Shown: positions 1 through 9,067 of the stretch, piece by piece | How the letters are laid out: the number at the start of each line of letters is the position of its first letter | Position numbering within the stretch: position 1 is the first letter of the stretch | Source of the DNA: Bacteroidia bacterium | Lineage (GTDB): Bacteria; Bacteroidota; Bacteroidia; SXHM01 | DNA length: 39,960 nt | Direction: 5' to 3' | Assembly: GCA_020054035.1 (NCBI GenBank) | Contig: JAGVLY010000021.1 | Location: 1-39,960 of the forward strand | Position numbers and translations under genes: made by a program | Notes under the pieces: generated by a model | Told to the model about the DNA's origin: nothing | The model's database searches: none | The model's input: the letters and a program-made list of their open reading frames with translations, nothing else

Positions 1-71
1 ATTTGTTACTTATACTTAAAACGTTTCAATCTTCACTTTATGTTTTTACTTTTACGGCAAACACTAAAACT

Positions 72-443
72 ATGAACAAAAATATTTACCTCGTTGCTGC
101 GGCCTTAGTTATTTCTATCACCGCCTGCAAAACAACAAAAGAAACTTCTGTAACTACTGAAGCACCCAAAACAGATTGCAGCGGAACGGCTTATACCTAT
201 AATGTAAACATACAACCAATTCTGAACGAAAGCTGCAACGGCTGTCATGGTCCTGTAAAAAAACGCGGAGGACTTGATTTTACTATTGATGAAGTATTAT
301 TTGAGCAGGCAAGAAACGGTAAATTAGTGTGTGCAGTTAAACAGGAAAAAGGCTGTGTAGCCATGCCCCAATACAATCCCAAGCTGAGTGACGATAAAAT
401 AAAGATGATTGAATGCTGGGTTAACAGCGGAATGAATAAATAA
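72..443 (+). CDS. Small c-type cytochrome lipoprotein (single CxxCH heme motif)
   Basis: ORF 3..443; ATG at 72 gives MNKNIYLVAAALVISITACKTTKE with a lipobox-like ITAC; CNGCH heme motif. Confidence 0.8.
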   Translation: MNKNIYLVAAALVISITACKTTKETSVTTEAPKTDCSGTAYTYNVNIQPILNESCNGCHGPVKKRGGLDFTIDEVLFEQARNGKLVCAVKQEKGCVAMPQYNPKLSDDKIKMIECWVNSGMNK

Positions 444-480
444 GTTCAAGGTTTAACGTTAGTGCAGAGGTTGAAAGAAA

Positions 481-1506
481 ATGTATAGACTACTTATTCG
501 TCCTTTTCTTTTTCTCTTCTCGCCTGAGGGTATTCACCATTTTACCTTTCGTTTTATAAAAATTGCCTTTGCCTTTCCTTTTGTGCAAAGCATTGTTGCT
601 GCTTTGCATAAGCCCAAAGGAAATAAGCTGGAGCGCGAGTTGTTCGGAATAAAATTTCCTAATCCTGTGGGTCTGGCTGCCGGTTTTGATAAAGATGCAA
701 AGCTGTATGATGAGCTTTCGGCCTTCGGCTTTGGATTTATTGAAATAGGAACACTAACACCCAAGCCACAACCGGGTAATGATAAGCCCCGTTTGTTTCG
801 CCTGCCCGAAGACAGTGGGTTGATTAACCGCATGGGTTTTAATAACGAGGGCGTAGATGCAGCGGTAGAGCGGTTGAAAAAAAACAAGAACACTGTTATT
901 ATTGGCGGAAACATCGGCAAGAATAAGGTAACACCCAACGAAGAAGCCCTGAATGATTACGTGTATTGCTTCAATGCCTTGTTTGACCATGTGCATTATT
1001 TTGTGGTGAACGTTAGCTCGCCCAACACACCCGGCCTCCGCGATTTGCAGGAGAAAGAGCCCCTTACCCGTTTGCTCTCTGAATTACAGAAGCTGAATAA
1101 TGCTAAAGCAAAACCAAAACCCATTCTGTTGAAGATTGCGCCCGACTTAACAAACTCACAGTTAGACGATATTATTGACATTGTGCGCGACACAAAGATT
1201 GCAGGAGTAATTGCCACCAACACCACCATCAGTCGAGAAAATCTCAAATCTCAAATCTCAAATCTCAAATCTATTGGTGCAGGCGGCCTCAGCGGTTTAC
1301 CCGTGCGCGAACGCAGCACCGAAGTAATAAAATACCTTTCCGAAAAATCAGGAAAAGCGTTTCCTATCATTGGAGTAGGAGGTATTCACTCACCCGATGA
1401 TGCACTAGAAAAACTGAATGCAGGTGCAACGCTCGTGCAACTTTACACCGGTTTTATTTATGAAGGGCCTGAGCTGGTGAAGAGGATCTGTGAGAAAATA
1501 AATTAA
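481..1506 (+). CDS. pyrD: Dihydroorotate dehydrogenase (quinone), class 2
   Basis: 341 aa; [60 protein letters not shown] motifs. Confidence 0.95.
   Translation: MYRLLIRPFLFLFSPEGIHHFTFRFIKIAFAFPFVQSIVAALHKPKGNKLERELFGIKFPNPVGLAAGFDKDAKLYDELSAFGFGFIEIGTLTPKPQPGNDKPRLFRLPEDSGLINRMGFNNEGVDAAVERLKKNKNTVIIGGNIGKNKVTPNEEALNDYVYCFNALFDHVHYFVVNVSSPNTPGLRDLQEKEPLTRLLSELQKLNNAKAKPKPILLKIAPDLTNSQLDDIIDIVRDTKIAGVIATNTTISRENLKSQISNLKSIGAGGLSGLPVRERSTEVIKYLSEKSGKAFPIIGVGGIHSPDDALEKLNAGATLVQLYTGFIYEGPELVKRICEKIN
1240..1272 (+). repeat. 7-bp tandem repeat (AATCTCA) x 4.7 inside pyrD
   Basis: aatctca aatctca aatctca aatctca aatct read directly; encodes [11 protein letters not shown]. Confidence 0.95.
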
Positions 1507-1554
1507 CTGTTTCTGTTTACGAAGAGGCTTTTTTTAATCAGCAGCCTGCCTTTG

Positions 1555-2582
1555 CTAATTCTCATACTTGAAAACCTGGTGATCGCAAATGCTGTAGCCT
1601 AGACCCGACTTTACCATTACAAAGTCACGGAAGATGATGCTCATATCTCCAACCACTATGTTATTCCAGGTAAGTCCTGCGTCCGTTGTTTCAAATAAAT
1701 GTACAAAGGGCGTATTGCCATTTGTTCCGGCAGCAAAACCGTGTGAAGGGCTGTCAAACCCCAAACGAGTACATTGAGAAGTGTGAACCTGAGCCCATGT
1801 AGCTCCTCCATCGCCCGATCGAAATATTCCGGCAGTGCTGGAGCTGATAATAATAGTATTGGCATCAACAGCATGAACATCATAAAACTGACCACCGCCA
1901 TCTAATACCGTTTGGGTGGTGTTAAGATTATAGTTATTAATTGTTACCCATGTTGCTCCGCCATCTGTAGTTTTTAGAACGGTTGAAAAATCACCTACCA
2001 CATAACCAACATTGTCATCAACAAAGCTGATACCGTAGTAAAGAACCAGGTTGAAATAATGATCAATGGCTGCAAATTCCTAGGTATTGCCGCCATCTGC
2101 TGTATGCACAATGCGCCCAAAACGGGTAGTTGCAATCCCGTTTAGTGCTGTTGTGAAATAAATATCGTTTACAAATAATAGGGACTCACCTCCAATAGAG
2201 GCAGGGCAGGATACAGTCCATGTATCACCTCCGTTAATTGTTTTGTATATTCTTCCTACATTGCCGTTAACACCTACATAGCCGGTATCTTTATTCAGGA
2301 AACATAGCGCATACATAGATGATATGCTGCTCGGGCCATCAGGAGAGGACAAGGCAGTCCATGTAACACCTCCATTGATTGTTTTTGCCATAAAGCCATT
2401 ATCTGAACCGCACATATAGCCTATGTTTTCTGTCGGAAACTCAATTCTGCAGGGAAGTCCACCGTTAACGGTGGCTATGCTTTTCCAGTTCTCACCGCTG
2501 GTAGTGCCGTTATCATCCTTTTGCAGGCAGTAAATAAGATGGAAATTGAAAATAGTGTTACAAGTAGTTTATTGCGTTTCAT
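1555..2582 (-). pseudogene. Disrupted BNR/YCF48-like repeat lipoprotein
   Basis: ATG at 2582 gives MKRNKLLVTLFSISILFTACK; the frame breaks at the T4 run 2519-2522 (one extra base restores CKKDDNGTTSGENWKSIATVNGG...); in-frame TAG at 2080-2082 where the TxDGGxTW motif expects Trp; both downstream ORFs carry repeated T(T/A)DGGxTW motifs. Confidence 0.8.
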
Positions 2583-2757
2583 GATTTAGATTTTGGTAAT
2601 AGTACGCTTATAACAACCAGCTATTACACTAGTGCTGCTATTAACATGAAGTTGGGTTAGAACGGTATATTCTTACTTGAAATGGAGGCAAACAGGCTTT
2701 TATTGTTTTTATCAAACTCTTTTTACATTTACGCGAAATTTAAACCCCAAAACAAAC

Positions 2758-3216
2758 ATGAAAAAACTAAAATTATTTTCAATGGCATTGCTTCTGGTTG
2801 CAGGAGGCATGATTTTAATTACTTCTTGCAATAACAATGATGAAGAAGTCGGAATTATTGGCACCTGGAAAGTTACTGGCGCAGTATTTAATCCTGCTTA
2901 TGATCCCGGAAGTGGACCGACCACCGATGCTTATTCATTGATGTTCGCGCAATCTTGTGCTCAGGACGACTTTATTATCTTTCAGGATAATGGAACGGTA
3001 ATCAACGATGAAGGGGCTGTGAAATGCGACAGCGCAAGCGCACAGCAAACAACTGATAATTACACCTTTTCAGGTACTACACTTTCTATATTCAGTAATG
3101 ATACCATAACCATAACCAATGTAGCCATCCAGGCTACAACTTTAACTGGTTCTATGGCTGCAGACTTTGGTTCAGGAACACCTGTTAATATTGATATGAC
3201 CTTAACACGTCAATAA
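2758..3216 (+). CDS. Lipocalin-like lipoprotein, hypothetical
   Basis: MKKLKLFSMALLLVAGGMILITSC lipobox; IIGTWKVTG typical of small lipocalin-like Bacteroidota lipoproteins. Confidence 0.6.
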   Translation: MKKLKLFSMALLLVAGGMILITSCNNNDEEVGIIGTWKVTGAVFNPAYDPGSGPTTDAYSLMFAQSCAQDDFIIFQDNGTVINDEGAVKCDSASAQQTTDNYTFSGTTLSIFSNDTITITNVAIQATTLTGSMAADFGSGTPVNIDMTLTRQ

Positions 3217-3235
3217 TATTCTTCTTTACTGTTAT

Positions 3236-3272
3236 AAAAAAGCCCCCATGCCTTTGGCATGGGGGCTTTTTT
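3236..3272. terminator. Bidirectional intrinsic terminator
   Basis: AAAAA-AGCCCCCATGCC-TTT-GGCATGGGGGCT-TTTTT, perfect 12-bp stem between convergent genes. Confidence 0.9.
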
Positions 3273-3289
3273 ATGCTTCAAAGTGTAGC

Positions 3290-4666
3290 TTATTTAACTA
3301 CACTTATTTTTTTGCTTATAACTTCAGATGAGGTGTAAATTCTGACAATATATTCTCCGGTATACAGCGTGCGTGTGTCAAAATACACAATAGTGCTACC
3401 CTGGTTCATTACCGTTTTTTGAATAAATCGTCCGGTAATATCATATAACTCCAGCGTTACGTTTTCTTTCACCAGTCCGCTGAATTGCACTGCAGCAAAA
3501 TCACCGGCAGGGTTTGGATAGATGCTAACGGCAAGGTCAGTTGCAGTGTTATCAGCAATTCCTGTTGTTGAGGGTGTGTAAGTTGTTACCGATTCAGTTA
3601 TAGAACTTACTTTGCGGTTGGCCCATGTGCCGTAAAAAGTAGGCCCTATCAGGTAGGGATAGGCAGAGTTCCAGTTGGCATCAACAGTGGCAAAGTAACA
3701 ATAGATGCCCGCAGGATATTCGGGTGTAACACAAAAGCGGCCGTTGTGCTCGTCTAAGTAATCGGGTGTTAAAGGCGAGGTGGCAATGTATTCATAGTCT
3801 TCTCTGAAATAGCCTAAAGGATAGGTTACGCTTACTGCAGGGCCATCTGTAACATCTGTTCCGTCTGCATGGTGCGTGCGTGTTGTTATATTCCTTAATT
3901 GATAGCTTGATTTTATTCGTGCTATTCCGCCTGTGCCGTCAGCATTTAAATACCCGTAAGCACCGTAAACAGGAAAGCCATCGTATGCAAAACCAATCAG
4001 TGGCGAGTGCTGCGAGCTGATGATGGTGTATAATCCATCGGCAGGATAGAGGTCACACACATCCGATACTTCAACAAGGTCGAGGCTAAATGCACTTGGA
4101 TTTTGGTGATGGTGATAATTGCCCATGGCGGGGTGTGCTTTTGAGCAATCAAATCCACCCATCTCTGCCGGTATGGCATCGCGGTTCCAGTCCATGGTGG
4201 CAGTAGGTCCTCCGGGACAGGCAGTATTTCCGGGGCCGCCACACAGTGCGCTGGTATTGGGGTTCCAGGCAACACCATCGCGGTAGTCGAACATGGCAAC
4301 ACCGTTAATAAATACACCAATATTTCCACCGGTGGTAGCAGTTGGAGTTCCGGTATTTTGCACCGGGCTCAACGGAATTTTAAAGATAGCATTCTGGTCG
4401 GTGGCTAATGATGGATTGCCATCTAAAAACGGACCGGTGATATAGGTTGGTATTCCGTTGGTAGTAGCATAGGCAAAGCTGGCTGAGTATTGCACCGTTT
4501 GTACATTGGCCAATACATTATCCTGCACCGGGGTGAAATTTCCGGAAGTATAATGGCGGCCCATAATGGTGGTGTTCTGCAACCACGAGGTGATAGCAGG
4601 ATTGGTTTGTGCATCAGCAAAAATGCCGCACAGCATAAAAGCGGTAATTAGTAAATTGGATTTCAT
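3290..4666 (-). CDS. YHYH domain protein with T9SS type A sorting domain
   Basis: ATG at 4666 (MKSNLLITAFMLCGIFADAQ signal peptide); GNYHHHQNP, GFAYDGFPVYGAYG; C-terminal SIYPNPAGDF...YIVRIYTSSEVISKKISVVK. Confidence 0.8.
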   Translation of the reverse strand: MKSNLLITAFMLCGIFADAQTNPAITSWLQNTTIMGRHYTSGNFTPVQDNVLANVQTVQYSASFAYATTNGIPTYITGPFLDGNPSLATDQNAIFKIPLSPVQNTGTPTATTGGNIGVFINGVAMFDYRDGVAWNPNTSALCGGPGNTACPGGPTATMDWNRDAIPAEMGGFDCSKAHPAMGNYHHHQNPSAFSLDLVEVSDVCDLYPADGLYTIISSQHSPLIGFAYDGFPVYGAYGYLNADGTGGIARIKSSYQLRNITTRTHHADGTDVTDGPAVSVTYPLGYFREDYEYIATSPLTPDYLDEHNGRFCVTPEYPAGIYCYFATVDANWNSAYPYLIGPTFYGTWANRKVSSITESVTTYTPSTTGIADNTATDLAVSIYPNPAGDFAAVQFSGLVKENVTLELYDITGRFIQKTVMNQGSTIVYFDTRTLYTGEYIVRIYTSSEVISKKISVVK

Positions 4667-4707
4667 GATAGGGTTTGGGTTTGTTTTTAAAGTTAGGGAT
4701 ATAGACA

Positions 4708-5739
4708 TTAGTTGTTGGCTGAAGGTTTAAACTGATTTTTTGGATAAGAGAAAGCAGGATTAAATAGAAATTCTTTATCACTAAGCGTTAGCAGAAATGC
4801 AATCATATCCACCCGCTCGTTGGATGATAAAACAACAGGTTGTTGCAATTGTCCGGCAAGTGTAGGGCTTTGATGAATGCCCGATGTGTAGTGCTTTAAT
4901 ACATCACCCAGTTTTTTAAAACGTCCATCGTGCATATAAGGGTATGAGAATTCAATATTGCGCAGCGTAGGCACTTTAAACCGGAGCGAGTCAGCGGCAA
5001 GTTGTGTTGTTTTTATTCTTCCGTAATCGTTAAGTGTGGTATCAACGGGCAGCCCGTTGTTTTCAAAAGCAAGGTTGGTAAACAACGGCTCGGTATGACA
5101 GGAAGCGCAGTTCTGCTTAAACAACTGATACCCGTTATTTTCCTGAGCAGTAAAAACAGTTTGCCTACGCATAACACTGTCGTATTTTGAGTTGGCACTT
5201 ACCAGTGTAAGCATAAACTGAGCAATCGCTTTCAGCGTATGTTCACCGGTTATAACACTGTCATTAAATGCAGTATAAAAAAGGCCAAGATACACTTCGC
5301 TTTGCTGTAATTCGGCTACAACGTTTTCCATGCTGCTGCCCATTTCATCGGGGTGGGTAATGGGTGCCAACGCCTGCATATCCAGATGATGGATGGCTCC
5401 ATCCCACATAAAAGTTTTGTGCCAGGCAAGGTTCATCAGTGAGGGTGAGTTGCGTGTGCCTATGCTGTCGCCAATACCGTGACTTAAAGCATGGTCGGCA
5501 TGGGTAAAGGCATTGTATTGCGAGTGGCAGCTGGCACAGGATATTTTATTGTCGGCAGAGAGCAGCGGGTCATAAAACAAAGCTCTGCCCAATGCAACCT
5601 TCTCTTCCGTAAGTGGATTTTTAGAGAAATCATAAACCGGTTGAGGCCAGTTCTCGGGTGTTTTAAAAAGCTGTTCATGTGTTGCTTTAAAAGCAAACAA
5701 TACAATAGCAAGTGAGCAAAACAGCAACAGCTTCTTCAT
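4708..5739 (-). CDS. Di-heme cytochrome c peroxidase / MauG-MbnH-like protein
   Basis: Two heme motifs CASCH; LGRALFYDPLLSADNKISCASCHSQ, FKVPTLRNIEFSYPYMHDGRF; start overlaps upstream stop (ATGA at 5736-5739). Confidence 0.9.
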   Translation of the reverse strand: MKKLLLFCSLAIVLFAFKATHEQLFKTPENWPQPVYDFSKNPLTEEKVALGRALFYDPLLSADNKISCASCHSQYNAFTHADHALSHGIGDSIGTRNSPSLMNLAWHKTFMWDGAIHHLDMQALAPITHPDEMGSSMENVVAELQQSEVYLGLFYTAFNDSVITGEHTLKAIAQFMLTLVSANSKYDSVMRRQTVFTAQENNGYQLFKQNCASCHTEPLFTNLAFENNGLPVDTTLNDYGRIKTTQLAADSLRFKVPTLRNIEFSYPYMHDGRFKKLGDVLKHYTSGIHQSPTLAGQLQQPVVLSSNERVDMIAFLLTLSDKEFLFNPAFSYPKNQFKPSANN

Positions 5740-6431
5740 TTTACAGAGATACTAAAAGCGTTTTTTAATTTTCCGGAAAGCGCCATTGCTTCCTCTCCGG
5801 GCGACATGATATGGTTTTGCTTACTCAACTCTGTCTCAGCAATCAGTTTCGCTGCATCTATAATAATGTCTATCCGGCCTGCATTTCCGATAGGGAGTAT
5901 AAGCGTTTGCAGCGTGTTATAAGGATATTGGTAGCCTCCCAGATGAAAAGTAAACTCATGATTGCGGGTGTTGCAGCGTTTACTGTTGCCCTCCAGTTTA
6001 AAGTTGATGTAGCCGCTTTGCCAGGTCCAGTACATTCCTTTGGTTGGGTCTAAGTCGCCCCCCATAACACCCGCAATATTGGTGGTGCTGTCAATACCGA
6101 TATTGAATTTAAGTCGGTTGTAGTTGAGTTCCTGTGGTTTATTCAACGCTATATTTAATGAACCGGCAAGCGTAGCATCTATCAGGTGAAAACTGTTTTC
6201 CTCTTTCCATACACGTTCTTCATTCATCAAGAATTCAATCCCCGAAATGTAAAAGCGCAGGGTGCTTATCTGCAGGCTGTCGTTATTACTTATATAGGTT
6301 TGGTCTGTAGCCAAAGCGTTGCTGCCAAACACAGGATTGAACTGAAGAAGCAACGCATTATCAGATTGAGCCTTGCTGGCAACAACCTGAACCATACTTA
6401 GCCATACCATAAGAGCAAGCCTCAATTTCAT
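5736..6431 (-). CDS. MbnP family copper-binding-like protein
   Basis: ATG at 6431 with signal peptide MKLRLALMVWLSMVQVVASKAQ; LLLQFNPVFGSNAL, ISTLRFYISGIEF, GDLDPTKGMYWTWQSGYINFKLEG. Confidence 0.8.
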   Translation of the reverse strand: MKLRLALMVWLSMVQVVASKAQSDNALLLQFNPVFGSNALATDQTYISNNDSLQISTLRFYISGIEFLMNEERVWKEENSFHLIDATLAGSLNIALNKPQELNYNRLKFNIGIDSTTNIAGVMGGDLDPTKGMYWTWQSGYINFKLEGNSKRCNTRNHEFTFHLGGYQYPYNTLQTLILPIGNAGRIDIIIDAAKLIAETELSKQNHIMSPGEEAMALSGKLKNAFSISVK

Positions 6432-6552
6432 CGTAAACTGTTTACCTGATTTACGCGGTAAAATTATTCTGTTCAACATTCGGGCGTGTTACAGAATTAT
6501 GAAAATAAGTAATAAAATTTAGAAGTAGATTATTTCCGAAATTGCCCTTCGT

Positions 6553-6585
6553 CCAGATAGTTATCGGGAACGCTCAGGGTGACAA
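6553..6585. repeat. Word-like repeat fragment
   Basis: CCAGATAGTTATCGGGAACGCTCAGGGTGACA; its reverse complement begins TGTCACCCTGA, a word shared with the 9911 element. Confidence 0.5.
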
Positions 6586-6587
6586 TA

Positions 6588-6947
6588 TTACCATGTCTTT
6601 TCAAAATCTTCTTTCTTAAATTCAGTGGTTCGGTCGGAATAATAAGAGGTGTATCCCTTCTTCAGTTTCATAGGGTCTTTGCTGCCTATGCGTGATAGAA
6701 GCGCAATGGGTAAAAGAAAAACATAAAATACAATCGTGAGAATAATTTTTGGAAAAATCATGTTCATGATGTTGCCCAGTTTAAACCATGCCCATGCAAT
6801 TTTTGAAGAAATGAAATCAGAGAGTAATCCTGCCAATCCTGTAACAAGTGAAATATATAGCGGCCATTCTTTCTCTGAAATCAGTGACACAAAAACAAAG
6901 CCCACCGCAATCGTGAACATGGTTTCTGTATTTTTTTCTTTTATCAT
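6588..6947 (-). CDS. SxtJ-like small membrane protein
   Basis: ATG at 6947 (MIKEKNTETMFTIAVGFVFVSLI...); membrane segments, FPKIILTIVFYVFLLPIALLSRI; next to a carbamoyltransferase and DUF5989 gene. Confidence 0.65.
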   Translation of the reverse strand: MIKEKNTETMFTIAVGFVFVSLISEKEWPLYISLVTGLAGLLSDFISSKIAWAWFKLGNIMNMIFPKIILTIVFYVFLLPIALLSRIGSKDPMKLKKGYTSYYSDRTTEFKKEDFEKTW

Positions 6948-6955
6948 AATTGTAA

Positions 6956-6985
6956 CACTCTCCTTTGGAGAGGGCGGGGTGAGGC
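6956..6985. repeat. Word-like repeat with hairpin CTCTCC-TTT-GGAGAG
   Basis: CACTCTCCTTTGGAGAGGGCGGGGTGAGGC between the DUF5989 stop and the SxtJ-like start. Confidence 0.7.
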
Positions 6986-7135
6986 TTAAAACAACGTATA
7001 AACAAACGGAGCCACAGCAGTGCCACCGCCAAATACAATCAACATTCCGAGTAACACCAGTACAATTATGATTGGTGCGAGCCACCATTTTTTACGTTCC
7101 TTCAGGAACAGCCATAAATCTTTTAAGAAATCCAT
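6986..7135 (-). CDS. DUF5989-like 49-aa membrane protein
   Basis: Read directly from the minus strand: MDFLKDLWLFLKERKKWWLAPIIIVLVLLGMLIVFGGGTAVAPFVYTLF*; below the ORF-track cutoff. Confidence 0.8.
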   Translation of the reverse strand: MDFLKDLWLFLKERKKWWLAPIIIVLVLLGMLIVFGGGTAVAPFVYTLF

Positions 7136-7141
7136 GTTTTA

Positions 7142-9004
7142 TTAATCAAGTTTAAATTCTTCTTTCCATTTGTCTTTTTCAGTCCACTGCGGTTGCTCTG
7201 TTTTAGTAAAGAGGTAGTCACCAATAACCAGATGATCCATTTCAGTTCGCATAAAGCAGCGGTAAGCATCTTCGGGTGTGCAGACCACTGGTTCGCCCCG
7301 TACATTGAAACTGGTATTTACCACTAATCCGTATCCTGTTTTTTGTTTAAAAGCATTGATCAGTTCCCAGTAACGTGCATTGGTTTCTTTATGCACCGTT
7401 TGTATCCGTGCTGAAAAATCAAGATGCGTTACCGATGGTATATCACTGCGAAGATAATACAGACGTTCCCATAAGGGCAAATCATTATAGTTGGCAGGAA
7501 GTTCTTTCCTGCGCTCTTTGTTTACAGGTGCTATCATCAGCATGTAAGGTGAAATGCCTTCCAGTTCAAAATATTCGTTGCAATCTTCAGCCAATACCGA
7601 AGGCGCAAAAGGACGAAAACCTTCACGGTATTTTATCTTAAGATTTAGTTTTTTCTGCATCTCTGAATTTCGGGCATCACCCAATATACTGCGGTTTCCT
7701 AAGGCACGCGGACCAAATTCCATGCGTCCCTGAAACCAGCCTACTACGTTTCCTTCAGCTAACAACGCTGCTGTTTTTTCTGCCAGTTCAGCAAAGGTCA
7801 TTTTCTGAAATGGTGCTTTGTGTTTGCGCGCCATCAATTCAATTTCCTTGTCTGAGTATTCAGGTCCAAGATAAGAGCCAAGCATGTTATCTGTTTTGCC
7901 GTTGATTTTTCGCTCTGCTCCGAAATACATATAATGTGCAGCCTGTGCCGCACCCAGAGCCCCGCCTGCATCTCCTGCAGCCGGCTGAATAAAAATATCG
8001 TCAAATAATTTTGTGCGCAATAGCTTTCCGTTGGCAACACAGTTCAGCGCAACACCGCCTGCCATACACAAATAGTTAGAGCCGGTTAAGCGTTTGGCTT
8101 CGGCAGCCATTTTTATAACAATCTCTTCTGTTACTTCCTGGATAGCAAATGCAAGGTTGCAATGTTGCTGTTCTAATTCGCCTTCTGCATCGCGTTTTTT
8201 CATTCCGAAAAGTGCATTAAACTTTTTATCATGCACCATTCGCAATCCTGTGGTATAGTTGAAATAGTTCTGGTTCAGGTGAATGGAGCCATCTTCTTTT
8301 ATATCCACCAGATGTTCTTTTATCAGCTTTACATAATGCTTTGTCTGTTCTGCATCGGGATTGCCGTAAGGTGCCAGTCCCATTAATTTATACTCTCCTG
8401 AATTAACGGTGAATCCAAGATAATACGTGAATGCAGAATATAACAAACCCACGGAATGCGGAAATTTCAGTTCTTTTAAAAACTTAATATCATTCCCTTT
8501 TCCGTGTGCGATGGAAGCGGTTGTCCATTCGCCAACACCATCAATGGTAAGCACTGCAGCATCCTCAAAAGGCGAAGAAAAAAACGCACTCGCAGCATGA
8601 GAAAGATGGTGTTCGGGAAAAAGAAGTTTTACTTTTTTCTTATCGTATTCGCCTACTTTTTTCAACTCATCGTAAATCATTTTTTTGAGAAACAGTTTCT
8701 CTTTTGCCCAAACGGGAATAGCTGTGAGAAAAGAAAACAATCCCTTTGGTGCAAAGGCATAGTAGGTTTCCAGCAGGCGTTCAAATTTCAGCAGGGGCTT
8801 GTCGTAAAAGACAATGGCATCGAGTTCGTCAATAGAAAGTTCGCTTTGCTCCAGACAGAATTTGATGGCATTAACCGGAAAATCAGGCGTGTGCTTTTTA
8901 CGGGTGAAACGCTCTTCCTGAGCGGCAGCTATGATGTTGCCGTCATCAAGGATGGCAGCGGCAGAGTCGTGGTAAAAAGCAGATATGCCAAGTATTTTGG
9001 GCAT
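7142..9004 (-). CDS. Carbamoyltransferase (NodU/CmcH/SxtI type)
   Basis: MPKILGISAFYHDSAAAILDDG, HHLSHAASAFFSSPF, GGVALNCVANGKL, GRMEFGPRALGNRSIL, FRPFAPSVLAED, LVVNTSFNVRGEPVVCTPEDA. Confidence 0.95.
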   Translation of the reverse strand: MPKILGISAFYHDSAAAILDDGNIIAAAQEERFTRKKHTPDFPVNAIKFCLEQSELSIDELDAIVFYDKPLLKFERLLETYYAFAPKGLFSFLTAIPVWAKEKLFLKKMIYDELKKVGEYDKKKVKLLFPEHHLSHAASAFFSSPFEDAAVLTIDGVGEWTTASIAHGKGNDIKFLKELKFPHSVGLLYSAFTYYLGFTVNSGEYKLMGLAPYGNPDAEQTKHYVKLIKEHLVDIKEDGSIHLNQNYFNYTTGLRMVHDKKFNALFGMKKRDAEGELEQQHCNLAFAIQEVTEEIVIKMAAEAKRLTGSNYLCMAGGVALNCVANGKLLRTKLFDDIFIQPAAGDAGGALGAAQAAHYMYFGAERKINGKTDNMLGSYLGPEYSDKEIELMARKHKAPFQKMTFAELAEKTAALLAEGNVVGWFQGRMEFGPRALGNRSILGDARNSEMQKKLNLKIKYREGFRPFAPSVLAEDCNEYFELEGISPYMLMIAPVNKERRKELPANYNDLPLWERLYYLRSDIPSVTHLDFSARIQTVHKETNARYWELINAFKQKTGYGLVVNTSFNVRGEPVVCTPEDAYRCFMRTEMDHLVIGDYLFTKTEQPQWTEKDKWKEEFKLD

Positions 9005-9067
9005 GGTGTTTTCAGGTGATTGCCAAAAGTAGCGTAAATTAAATTCTTATGTTTGCCTTTCAATTAT

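Noticed and set aside
534-938. Antisense ORFs over pyrD, GH92, the ABC-F gene and others in the track (e.g. 15127..15375, 37954..38319)
   Set aside because: They lie opposite strongly supported CDSs and show no recognisable domains; consistent with chance open frames.
1240-1272. CRISPR-like short repeats
   Set aside because: Contiguous 7-bp tandem units without spacers, inside pyrD; none of the other repeats shows a repeat-spacer arrangement either.
3290-6479. Methanobactin biosynthesis cluster
   Set aside because: I saw no mbnB/mbnC-like genes or convincing precursor peptide near the MbnP/MbnH-like pair.
9019-9055. Strong promoter call at ATTG...TATGTTTG upstream of the methyltransferase
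   Set aside because: The -7-like box fits TAnnTTTG, but the spacer to the nearest upstream TTG is about 25 nt, longer than expected.
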